In this document: one piece after another, positions 24,400-33,200 of the stretch
How the letters are laid out: every line of letters begins with the position of its first letter
How positions within the stretch are numbered: position 1 is the stretch's first letter
Assembly: GCA_964221845.1 (NCBI GenBank)
Contig: CAXPZW010000023.1
Span: 1-63,264, forward strand
Length of the DNA: 63,264 nt
DNA from: CAXPZW01 sp964221845
GTDB lineage: Bacteria; Bacteroidota; Bacteroidia; Flavobacteriales_D; Sanyastnellaceae
Direction: 5' to 3'
Program-made: the position numbers and the translations under genes
Notes under the pieces: model-generated
Database searches by the model: none
What the model saw: the letters and a program-made list of their open reading frames with translations, nothing else
What the model was told of the DNA's origin: nothing

Positions 24400-24403
24400 A
24401 ACC

Positions 24404-25282
24404 ATGGCATCCAAATCCGAACGCATCACCTCCAGAAGCCTCGCCACCACTACGGTGGGCACCATTGTGGGCATCACGCTTGTGCTGGTCATGTTGGGCA
24501 TCCTCGGGGTGTTGTACAGCGTTTCGGACACCGTGGGGCGCAAGTACAAGGAAGACATCTCGCTGCTGGTGATGATGGAGAACGACCTCAGCGAAACCGA
24601 TGTGCTCCGCGTCAAAAAGGTGGTGGAATCCAAGCCGTACAGCCTGAGCGTAGACTACATCTCCAAAGACGAGGCGGCCCGCCGTGAAGTGGAGCGCCTC
24701 GGCGAAGACTTTGTGGCCTTCATTGGCGAAAACCCCTTGCCTGCCTCCCTGGAGATTCACCTGCAACACACCCACACCCCGTTGGACAGTGTGGAGTACG
24801 TGGTGAGCCAACTCGGCGGGTATCCCGAAGTGCGCGAGGTGGTGTACCACCCCGACCTCATCGCCAAAATGAACGAGAACATCGGGTCCATCACCCTGTG
24901 GCTGGGCGTGATTTGTTTGCTGTTCCTGCTGATTGTGGTGGCCCTGATCAACAACACCATCAACCTGGCCATCTTCTCCAAGCGGTTTGTGATTCGCAGC
25001 ATGCAATTGGTGGGCGCCACTGCGGGATTCATTCGACGCCCGTATGTGATCCAGAGTGTGTGGTGGGGCTTGAGCTCCGCGATTCTCGCGTTGGGCATTT
25101 TGGCGGGTATCCTCTACGTGCTCCGCGATTCCCTGGCAGAAGTCGGACTGAATTTCTTTGGCGGACCGTACTACCTCTACATCGCCATTGGGCTGCCAGC
25201 GATCGGCATTTTGATCTCAGCGCTGTCGACCTCGATTTCGGTGAGCCGTTTCTTGCGCATGCCGCTGGACCGACTGCATTGA
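24404..25282 (+). CDS. ftsX: Cell division protein FtsX
   Basis: 292 residues. Typical FtsX layout: cytoplasmic start, helix at about 19-40, a periplasmic domain (about 45-160), then three helices (about 165-187, 217-240, 260-282) with the permease motif IRSMQLVGATAGFIRRPYVI between the second and third. With the ATPase FtsE it forms an ABC-like complex that signals to peptidoglycan hydrolases through EnvC-type activators; such a protein is encoded at 10402 in this window. ftsE is not adjacent, as usual in Bacteroidota. The downstream order DUF3098-uppP is conserved in this phylum. Confidence 0.95.
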   Translation: MASKSERITSRSLATTTVGTIVGITLVLVMLGILGVLYSVSDTVGRKYKEDISLLVMMENDLSETDVLRVKKVVESKPYSLSVDYISKDEAARREVERLGEDFVAFIGENPLPASLEIHLQHTHTPLDSVEYVVSQLGGYPEVREVVYHPDLIAKMNENIGSITLWLGVICLLFLLIVVALINNTINLAIFSKRFVIRSMQLVGATAGFIRRPYVIQSVWWGLSSAILALGILAGILYVLRDSLAEVGLNFFGGPYYLYIAIGLPAIGILISALSTSISVSRFLRMPLDRLH

Positions 25283-25324
25283 TGGTTTTCACATCCCTTC
25301 TCATCCCCCCGCACCCCGGAATGC

Positions 25325-25332
25325 TATATTTG
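25325..25332 (+). promoter_or_regulatory. -7 box before DUF3098 gene
   Basis: TATATTTG matches TAnnTTTG and lies 16 bases upstream of the ATG at 25349. No clear -33 element is seen. Confidence 0.5.
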
Positions 25333-25348
25333 CCGCAATCCCGTTGAC

Positions 25349-25843
25349 ATGGCCGTGAAGAAACCCCCGTTCGAATTTGCATTCAGCCGCCGCAACTACC
25401 TGTTGCTCTTTGCCGGCGTGGTGATCATCATCCTTGGTTTCGCCCTCATGAGTGGCGGAGGCAGCGACGACCCCAACGTGTTCAAAGGCGACTACAGCCT
25501 CAACGAGGAATCTTTCCAAGCCCTGACCGAAGGCCAATTCGCCATCGAAGAGGCCGACCGCCAAAAGCTGCAATCCCTACAAGGAAAGGTGTTTGAGACC
25601 GAAGACGCACTCCTCAGCGCCGTGGCCGAAGCCTTGCCAGGAGCAAGCGATTTGACCTTTTGGAAGATCCGCTCTGCCGAGCACATCGATGCTGACATCT
25701 TCTCGGGCCGTCGCATCACCTTGGCGCCCATCGTGGTGCTGTTTGGCTATGGCTTTGTGTTCTTCGCCATCATGTACAAGGAAAAATCGTCCGACACCCA
25801 AATGCAGCCTCAGGCTGACATGGACGTGGCTGCAGAAGCCTGA
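25349..25843 (+). CDS. DUF3098 membrane protein with a long insertion
   Basis: 164 residues. Two membrane helices are visible (about 17-34 and 123-142), with the family signatures FALMSGGGSDDPNVF after helix 1 and FSGRRITLAPIVVLFGY before and within helix 2. In the usual short DUF3098 proteins these two signatures are nearly adjacent; here about 68 residues (46-113) separate them, forming an acidic helical segment presumably outside the cytoplasmic membrane. The gene sits between ftsX and uppP as in related genomes. The family function is unknown; a link to envelope growth is inferred from gene order. Confidence 0.88.
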   Translation: MAVKKPPFEFAFSRRNYLLLFAGVVIIILGFALMSGGGSDDPNVFKGDYSLNEESFQALTEGQFAIEEADRQKLQSLQGKVFETEDALLSAVAEALPGASDLTFWKIRSAEHIDADIFSGRRITLAPIVVLFGYGFVFFAIMYKEKSSDTQMQPQADMDVAAEA

Positions 25844-25854
25844 TTTTCGCCCCC

Positions 25855-26658
25855 ATGAGTTTGCTTGAAGCCATCCTGTTGGGCATCATCCAAGGCCTGA
25901 CAGAATTTCTGCCTGTGTCCAGCTCCGGCCACCTTGAGCTGGGCAAAGCCCTGTTTGACTACGACGCCGACGCCAACAGCAGCATGCTGTTTTCCATCGT
26001 GGTGCACGCGGCCACCGCCCTGAGCACCATTGTGGTGTACCGCAAAGACATCCTAGACTTGCTGAAAGGACTCTTCAAATTCAAGTGGAACACCCAGACC
26101 AAGTACGTGGCCCTCATCGCCTTGTCCATGATTCCGGTATTGGTGGTAGGGCTGGCATTCAAGGACGAGATTGAAGTGCTGTTTGACGGCCAAATCTTGC
26201 TGGTGGGCTGCATGCTTTTGGTGACCGCCGCTTTGCTCTGGTTCACCCACCGCGCCAAGCACCGGGAAGGTGAAGTGACCGGCCCGCGCGCCATCATCAT
26301 GGGTGTGGCCCAAGCCGTAGCCATCCTCCCTGGTATTTCCCGATCGGGCTCTACCATTGCCACCGCACTCTTGCTGGGCGTGAGCCGCGAGCAGGCTGCG
26401 CGCTTTTCGTTCCTGATGGTGCTCCCTCCCATTGCAGGCGCCACCTTGCTGGAGCTCAAAGAATACTCCGAGGCCCCGGCAGTAGCTGGGGGCTCGGACA
26501 TGACCATGTTGGTTGCCGCTTTTTTGGCGGCCTTCGTATCAGGCTTGATTGCCTGCAGCTGGATGGTCAAGCTGGTGAAGCGCTCGAAGTTGAGCTGGTT
26601 TGCGGTGTACTGCGCGCTGGCTGGAGCGACCGCGATTGCGGTAGGCCTGATGTCCTAA
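25855..26658 (+). CDS. uppP: Undecaprenyl-diphosphatase (UppP/BacA)
   Basis: 267 residues, multi-helix inner-membrane protein of usual family length. It removes one phosphate from undecaprenyl diphosphate to recycle the lipid carrier for peptidoglycan and other surface polymers. The two active-site motifs are clear: GLTEFLPVSSSGHL (about 15-28) and PGISRSGST (about 158-166). It starts 11 bases after the DUF3098 gene and is probably co-transcribed with it. Confidence 0.96.
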   Translation: MSLLEAILLGIIQGLTEFLPVSSSGHLELGKALFDYDADANSSMLFSIVVHAATALSTIVVYRKDILDLLKGLFKFKWNTQTKYVALIALSMIPVLVVGLAFKDEIEVLFDGQILLVGCMLLVTAALLWFTHRAKHREGEVTGPRAIIMGVAQAVAILPGISRSGSTIATALLLGVSREQAARFSFLMVLPPIAGATLLELKEYSEAPAVAGGSDMTMLVAAFLAAFVSGLIACSWMVKLVKRSKLSWFAVYCALAGATAIAVGLMS

Positions 26659-26726
26659 GGGTTGTTAACCGCATAACATGGCAAGAGACTTGCAGTTAAG
26701 TGAGTGAACCTGTAACACCACTGATT

Positions 26727-27236
26727 ATGCGAATGCTTCTTTTGGCCGCGATGGCCGCGTTCACGTTGACCGCATGCGGCGACATGCGCTTTGCCGACAC
26801 CATGCCGCCCCACACCTCTGAACTCACCCAAATTCCACAGGCCTGTCAGGGCACCTTTGTGACCGAAGACGGCGAAACCCTTGTGGCCAACGCCACCCAT
26901 GTAGACATGGGCGATTTGCAACTGGACTTGGTCAAAGGCTCGGACGCCTTTACCGTGAAGGCCGGCAACCGCTGGTACTACGCCAACCTGAAAGACGACG
27001 ACGGGCGTTTCTATGTCATCCCGTTCCGCCCGATGGAAAACGGCAACGTCGAAATCGGACTGTTTTCGATGGAAGAAGAGGGGCAAGAAGCCGCCTTGGT
27101 GAACATCACCCCAATCGTGGAGGAGGCCAACGGCTCACTGGGTGTGCCGGTGATTGCGCCCAACGCACCTGAATTTGACGCGCTCATGCAAAGCGATTTG
27201 CTCCGCAAGACCGTGCTCACACGTACCCCGAAGTAA
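26727..27236 (+). CDS. Small lipoprotein of unknown function
   Basis: 169 residues from ATG 26727; a longer version from 26700 is possible but puts polar residues before the signal. The signal ends in a lipobox (FTLTAC, Cys17). The mature part contains short beta strands (GDLQLDLVKGSDAFTVKAGN) and no recognised domain. It is convergent with the superoxide dismutase gene, and the two stop codons abut (TAATTA). Confidence 0.75.
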   Translation: MRMLLLAAMAAFTLTACGDMRFADTMPPHTSELTQIPQACQGTFVTEDGETLVANATHVDMGDLQLDLVKGSDAFTVKAGNRWYYANLKDDDGRFYVIPFRPMENGNVEIGLFSMEEEGQEAALVNITPIVEEANGSLGVPVIAPNAPEFDALMQSDLLRKTVLTRTPK

Positions 27237-27986
27237 TTACGAAATGGCAGCGTAGCGCGCGGCTACCGCATCCCAATTGACCAGTTGCTGGAAAGCTTTG
27301 ATGTAGCGTCCGCGCTCGTTCTGGTAATTGAGGTAGTACGCGTGCTCCCAGACGTCGATGCCCATGATGGGCGTGCCTGGCATGTCCACCAGTCCAGCCA
27401 TCAATGGGTTGTCCTGGTTGGGCGTCGAGCTCACAAAGAGCTTGCCTGCGTCGTCCACACTCAGCCAAGCCCAACCTGACCCAAAGCGGGTTTTGGCGGC
27501 GGTGAAGAACTGCTCTTCAAAGGCCTCCAAGGAGCCAAAGGTGCTCATCATGGCCTCGCCCAATGCACCTGTAGGGGCGTCCCCACCGCCGGGGGCGATC
27601 ACTTCCCAAAACAGGGTGTGGTTGTAGTGGCCACCGCCGTTGTTGCGTACGCCGGCGTTGTCCATGTTGGCTGCGGCGCACAGTTCCACCAGCGATTCTC
27701 CATTGTAGTTGGCTTCCAGCGCGGCATTCAGCTTGCGTACGTAGCCAGCGTGGTGCTTGCCGTGGTGGATTTCCATGGTTTGCGCGTCGATGTTGGGCTC
27801 CAACTCAGCAGTACCGAAAGTCAAGGCCGGCAGCTCAAACCCGGGGGTCTGGGCGGCAGGGGCAGCATCGGGTTCGGCTGCTGCGTCGGGGGCAGGAGCT
27901 TCGCCTGAATTGCAGGCCATAAAGGGGCTGACGACAACGCCTGCGCCAACGATACCGGTGAGTTTGAGGAATTCGCGCTTTTTCAT
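27237..27986 (-). CDS. Exported Fe/Mn superoxide dismutase, lipoprotein-type
   Basis: 249 residues. The catalytic domain (about 50-245) is a normal Fe/Mn SOD with metal-ligand segments TMEIHHGKHHAGYV, GGGHYNHTLFW and GIDVWEHAYYLNYQ, so it should convert superoxide to hydrogen peroxide and oxygen. Unusually, a signal (MKKREFLKLTGIVGAGVVVS) precedes it with a lipobox-like FMAC, followed by a 20-residue Ala/Pro/Asp linker (PAPDAAAEPDAAPAAQ). The KREFLK pattern resembles a twin-arginine signal with Lys in the first Arg position. The enzyme is thus probably tethered outside the cytoplasm. Metal preference is not decided here. Confidence 0.93.
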   Translation of the reverse strand: MKKREFLKLTGIVGAGVVVSPFMACNSGEAPAPDAAAEPDAAPAAQTPGFELPALTFGTAELEPNIDAQTMEIHHGKHHAGYVRKLNAALEANYNGESLVELCAAANMDNAGVRNNGGGHYNHTLFWEVIAPGGGDAPTGALGEAMMSTFGSLEAFEEQFFTAAKTRFGSGWAWLSVDDAGKLFVSSTPNQDNPLMAGLVDMPGTPIMGIDVWEHAYYLNYQNERGRYIKAFQQLVNWDAVAARYAAIS

Positions 27987-28190
27987 GGAATGGGTGGGTT
28001 AAGGATGGGAGCAACTTCCACAAAATCCGGGAAGCGCCCAAAACACGGGGTTTAAAATAATCGTTATTCCCGCTCAGGGCCGTGCAACGGGAAGGGATCT
28101 TTTGAAGGTCTACAAGGAAACAGGCATGCACACGGCCGTGTTCACAATTCCACCTGCCCGTGCTGATGTGCGCCTCAAATTGTGCGAACT

Positions 28191-29198
28191 ATGAACATTC
28201 GCATGTCATCACGAAGCTGCTATACTCTGACCACGGTTGCACTGTGGATGTGGGCCCTCACCGGACTCGCCCAAAGTTGCACCAACCCGCTGACCCTCTG
28301 CGCCGAAACCGTGGGGAGCAACCAAGCGGTGTTCTTTGATTCCGCGCCGTTGCAATTTGGCTGTTTGGATGTGCAGAACACGTTCTTCTACGAGTTCACC
28401 ACCAACACCAACACCACCAACGTAGGTACCGCCACCATCGATGTGTCGGGCATCAATTGTCCCGGAGCATTGGCATCGGATACTGTTTTTGCCGCCGTGA
28501 TCGCCTTTGATCAGTCCGATCCGTGCAATCCGGCCACCTGGTCGCTCTTGACGGCTTGCGAATCCGACACCCTCGGGTTTACCATCGAAACCCCTGAGCT
28601 GACCACCTCCACCAGTTACTTCCTGGTGCTGGGCACCAACCAAGACCCCGCCTCCATCGACTGCGATATGACCGTGGACATCTCCGGACCAGCCGTAGAC
28701 ATTGACGCGTGCTGCGACGCCAACATCACCATGGGTGATTCGCACCAGTTCTCGGTGTTTGGTGGTGAGGCCATTCCCGGGTACACTTGGGATCCGCCCT
28801 CGTGGCTGGACAACTTCGCGAGCGACAGCCCCACCACCTTCCCTGAAGAAACCATCACCTACACCGTATCGGGCACCATTGGCGATTGCATTGCTACCGA
28901 TCAAGTGACCGTGTTTGTGCTTCCTCCGATCAACCCCACCAACGCCATCTCGCCCAACGGCGACGGCTTCAACGACACGTGGGAAATCGGCGGCATCTCC
29001 CGCTTTGAAAACGCGTCTGTCACCGTGTTTGACCGCTGGGGACAGCAGGTCTACCGCTCCATCGGCTACACCGAAAACTGGGACGGCACCAACAACGGCA
29101 ACTTCCTGCCCACGGCTACCTATTACTGGGTGATCGAACTGAATTCGCAAGATGTGAACATCGAGCCCCTAACCGGATTCATAACCATTGTGCACTGA
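28191..29198 (+). CDS. Small T9SS type-B substrate (gliding-motility-associated C-terminal domain)
   Basis: 335 residues from ATG 28191. After a signal peptide (ending ALTGLAQ) come beta-rich domains with several Cys pairs. The last 85 residues form the gliding-motility-associated C-terminal domain used as a type-B T9SS signal: NAISPNGDGFNDTWEI, VTVFDRWGQQVYRS, and a final TGFITIVH. The protein should be exported across the outer membrane by the PorSS. The next gene, a PorP/SprF family member, overlaps it by one base (TGATG), the usual pairing of a type-B substrate with its own membrane partner. Confidence 0.9.
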   Translation: MNIRMSSRSCYTLTTVALWMWALTGLAQSCTNPLTLCAETVGSNQAVFFDSAPLQFGCLDVQNTFFYEFTTNTNTTNVGTATIDVSGINCPGALASDTVFAAVIAFDQSDPCNPATWSLLTACESDTLGFTIETPELTTSTSYFLVLGTNQDPASIDCDMTVDISGPAVDIDACCDANITMGDSHQFSVFGGEAIPGYTWDPPSWLDNFASDSPTTFPEETITYTVSGTIGDCIATDQVTVFVLPPINPTNAISPNGDGFNDTWEIGGISRFENASVTVFDRWGQQVYRSIGYTENWDGTNNGNFLPTATYYWVIELNSQDVNIEPLTGFITIVH

Positions 29199-30130
29199 TG
29201 CGGCGACTGGTATCCCTTTCTCTGCTCTTGCTCTTGGCTGCGGGCGTCCGCGGGCAACAGGCCACGAACTACTCCAACATCGTGACCAACTACCTGATGA
29301 TCAACCCCGCGGTCACCGGGAGTACCCCTTGCTTGGACCTCAAGCTTGGGATTCGTCAGCAGTGGGCGGGTTTCGAAGGCGCGCCCACCGGTGCGTTTGG
29401 TGCCATCCACGGCACTGTAGGCGAAAAGAAGCGCAACTTCCACGGGCTCGGCGCCATGGTAGAAACCGACGACACGGGGCCCATCTCCTTCACCTCCATC
29501 CACGCCTTGTATGCCTACCACATGAAGTTGACGCGCAACGCCCAATTGAGTGTAGGTGTCGCCGCCGGCTTTGAGCAATACCGCTTCAACTACGCCGAGC
29601 TGACCTTGAGCAACTTCAACGACCCCATCATCACCGGAGGCTTCCAGCAATACCTCCTGCCGAAAATCAACTTCGGCGCGTGGCTGTATAAGTCGGACCG
29701 GTTCATTGGGGTGTCGTTCAGAAACATGGTGCCCAACCGCATCACCAATTTTGGCGATGGCTCCGAGGCTACCCGCCGCATGCACTTTACGCTGACCGCC
29801 GGCAAGCTGGTGGACATGAGTGAGGATTTCACCTTCCGCCCCGCCGTACAACTGATGTACGTGGGCCGCTCGCGCCCGTCGATTGACATGCAAGCAGTGG
29901 TGGACTACAACGAAAAGCTCCAAGTGGGCTTGGGCTTCAGAACCGGATATGGACTGATTGGCCTGATCAAGGTGGACGTGTTTGACTACGTGTCCGTCGG
30001 CTACGCATACGACCTGACTTTGAACCGAGTGCGCTACGCCTCGCCGCACACCCACGAGGTGGTGATCGGCATCCAGGCGTGTCCGAAGGGCGGTTACGGC
30101 AACCGCCTGCCCTGCGCTGCATACGACTGA
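29198..30130 (+). CDS. PorP/SprF family type IX secretion outer-membrane protein
   Basis: 310 residues with a signal peptide (MRRLVSLSLLLLLAAGVRGQ). The characteristic start after the signal is NYLMINPAVTGS, and the rest is a beta-barrel pattern ending in SPHTHEVVIGI. PorP/SprF proteins help particular type-B substrates pass to or stay at the cell surface. Coupled to the preceding substrate gene by the TGATG overlap. The downstream giant protein has its own PorP/SprF gene, so this copy probably serves the small substrate. Confidence 0.9.
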   Translation: MRRLVSLSLLLLLAAGVRGQQATNYSNIVTNYLMINPAVTGSTPCLDLKLGIRQQWAGFEGAPTGAFGAIHGTVGEKKRNFHGLGAMVETDDTGPISFTSIHALYAYHMKLTRNAQLSVGVAAGFEQYRFNYAELTLSNFNDPIITGGFQQYLLPKINFGAWLYKSDRFIGVSFRNMVPNRITNFGDGSEATRRMHFTLTAGKLVDMSEDFTFRPAVQLMYVGRSRPSIDMQAVVDYNEKLQVGLGFRTGYGLIGLIKVDVFDYVSVGYAYDLTLNRVRYASPHTHEVVIGIQACPKGGYGNRLPCAAYD

Positions 30131-30160
30131 CTTCGGTCAGAACGAAACCATAACAACTGG

Positions 30161-30189
30161 GCTGCGTAGCACCTAATATTAAACGCAGC
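30161..30189. promoter_or_regulatory. Inverted repeat upstream of the giant repeat protein gene
   Basis: GCTGCGT (30161-30167) and ACGCAGC (30183-30189) form a 7-bp inverted repeat around an AT-rich centre, 15 bases before the ATG at 30205. It may be an operator or a leader hairpin. No T tract follows. Confidence 0.35.
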
Positions 30190-30204
30190 ACTGATTTAGA
30201 GCAC

Positions 30205-33200
30205 ATGCCACGCAAGGCGTTGTTACTGATACTGTTCGGGCTTTCCACCCTAGGGCTCACAGCTCAGTCCACAACCCTGTATTGGGTTGGTGGCAATGGG
30301 AATTGGAATGAACCTGCCAACTGGAGCGCTTCGGCCTCCGGCGCGGGAAGCACTTCTTTGGTGCCCACCGCCGAGACCGACGTGGTGCTGCAATCCACCC
30401 GCGACGGGTCCGTAGAGGTATCCATCACCGGTGCGGCCGTCTGCCACTCCCTTTCGATTTCAGACCAAGCGGTTGCCTTTGTGCAGCCTTCAGGCACCTT
30501 GTCGTTGACTACTGTGGACGTTCCAGGCCGCGTGATCAATGGCGGTGCGGTAGTGGTGCAATCCCCGCCTGCACCCGGCATGCGTTCAGCCATGACCGGC
30601 GGCCCTGGACTGTGGTATGCCCCCGATGCACTTGCGGGCGATGACTTGACTCCTCTGTCTTTGATGGACACCGACTGCGCCACCGGCGGGGCCGATCCGT
30701 ACAACATTGACATTCAGATCCAAAGCGATTACAACGGCCAAGCCATCAGCTGCAACACCGCGGCCGACGGTGCCCTGACGGTGAACGTCACCGGAGGTGT
30801 GGGCCCGTTTTCGTTCCAATGGGTCGGTGGCTCGTTGCCACCCACCTTTACCCAGAGCATCAACGGTTTGGCCGCAGGTACCTACACCGTACTGGTCACC
30901 GATTTGGGCCAAGGCACCATCTGCAGCGAAACCAATGTCCTCAACGCCCCACCGGCCATTACCCTGCTGGATTTCACGCCCAACCCACCTTCGTGCGCTA
31001 CGCTGTGTGACGGTTCGGCCACCGTGATTGCCATTGGCGGTACAGGCACCCTGGACTACGACTGGTCCAACGGCGAATCCGGCCAGGTGGCCACCATGCT
31101 GTGCAACGGCAACAACACCTTGACGGTCACCGACGCCAACGACTGTGTCTACACCACTGACATTGCCTTGGCGCTGGACACCCTCTATGCCAACATCACC
31201 ATCAACAACATCCTCTGCGGCGGTGAACCCGACGGCAGCGCTGAAGCAAACCCTGTTGGCGGCGACGGCGGCCCGTACACCATCAACTGGTCCAACGGCG
31301 ACTCGGGCCCCATCATGAGCGATGAGTTTGCCGGCATTTACTCGGCCACCATCCTGGACGGGAGCGGTTGCCAAGTAGACACCACCTTTGAAATTCTCGA
31401 GGAACCGCCCATGGTCCTCACCCTGGACAACACCACCGAACCCAGCTGTGGCGGGTCTACCGACGGCGCCATTTTCGTGTCCGTAGCAGGTGGATTGCCA
31501 CCTTACGACACCGACTGGACCGGCCCCGGCGGCTTTACCAGTACCAGCGAAGATCTGATTGCGGTAGGCGCAGGCGCGTACACCTTGACCCTGACCGACG
31601 CCAACGGCTGTGAGCAAGTGCTCGGTGTGGTGCTCGACGAACCGGATGCAGTAGATGCCACCGCCGTGGTGACACCACTCTCGTGCGCAGGCGCCGCCGA
31701 CGGTGCCATTGACTTGACGCCCAGCGGCGGTACCGCGCCCTATGATTTTGTGTGGACGGCTTTGCCCTTCTTCACCGCATTCACCGAAGACATCTCAGGC
31801 TTGGAGGCCGGCACCTACAACGTGCTGATCACCGATCAAACCGGCTGCTTTACCCTGCTGAGTTTTGACCTCACCGAACCCGACCCGATGCAGTTGGATT
31901 TGGCGGTGACCCCCATCACTTGCACCGGAGCGGATGACGGCGAAATTGACCTCACCATCACCGGCGGCACCCCGGGCTACACGGTTTCGTGGGATTTGGA
32001 CGGCAGCGGCACCTCGGCCAGCGAGGACCTGACCGGCCTGACCGCAGGTACGTACACCGTTACGGTCACCGATGCCAACGACTGTGTGGAAACCGCCAGC
32101 GTCACCCTTGACGATCCTGTAGCCATTGACCTCAGCGCTGTGGCCAACGCGGTGTCCTGTTTTGGCGATACCGACGGGGCCATTGACCTGACCGTCAGCG
32201 GCGGCACCCCTCCGGTTGACCTGGACTGGACTGGGCCCGGCGGGTTCACCAGCACAAGCGAAGACCTTTCAGGCTTGGAGCCCGGGACCTACACCGTGAC
32301 CGCTACCGACGCGGGCGGCTGCGTGGAAACCTTGGACGTGACCATCGACGAGCCTTTGGAGATCACCGTAGACGCCACCGCCACCCCGCTGGCCTGCGCG
32401 GACGACACCAACGGTGCCATTGACGTGGACATCTCAGGCGGCACTGCCCCTTACGACACCGATTGGACCGGCCCCGGCGGCTTCACCAGCACCGACGAAG
32501 ACCTCACCGGACTCGCAGCCGGCACCTACACCTTGACCGTCACCGACGCCAACGATTGCCAGGTGACCGTAGATGTAGAAGTCACTGCTCCCGACCCCAT
32601 CGACGTGGTGGCCGACATCACCGACATCCTGTGTTCGGGTGACGATTCTGGCGCGATTGACCTGACCATCACTGGCGGCACCCCGGGCTACGACACCGAC
32701 TGGGTGCTCCAAGGCGGAGGCACTTCCACCTCAGAAGATTTGACCGGCTTGGCCGCAGGCGACTACGAAGTGACCGTGACCGACGGCGCCGGTTGCCAAG
32801 TGGTCATCAACTACACCGTAGACGAGAACCCACCCTTTGACCTCACCGAGACCATCACGCCACTCAGCTGTGCAGGTGCGGCCGATGGCGCCATTGCGTT
32901 GACCCTGGTGGGTGGCAGCTTGCCGTTTGACTTTGACTGGAGTGGTCCGGGAGGATTCACTGCGGCGACCCAAGACATTTTTGGCCTCGAGGCTGGCCCG
33001 TACGACGTGGACATCACCGATGCCCTGGGCTGCACCGAGAGCTACAGCTTTATGGTGACCGAACCCGACGCCATTGTGCTTTCGGCCGACATCACCGACA
33101 CCAGCTGCGGCAACACCAACGACGGCGAAATCGACCTGACCATCACCGCAGGCGTGGCCCCACTCGACATCGATTGGACCGGTCCGGGTGGATTCACCTC

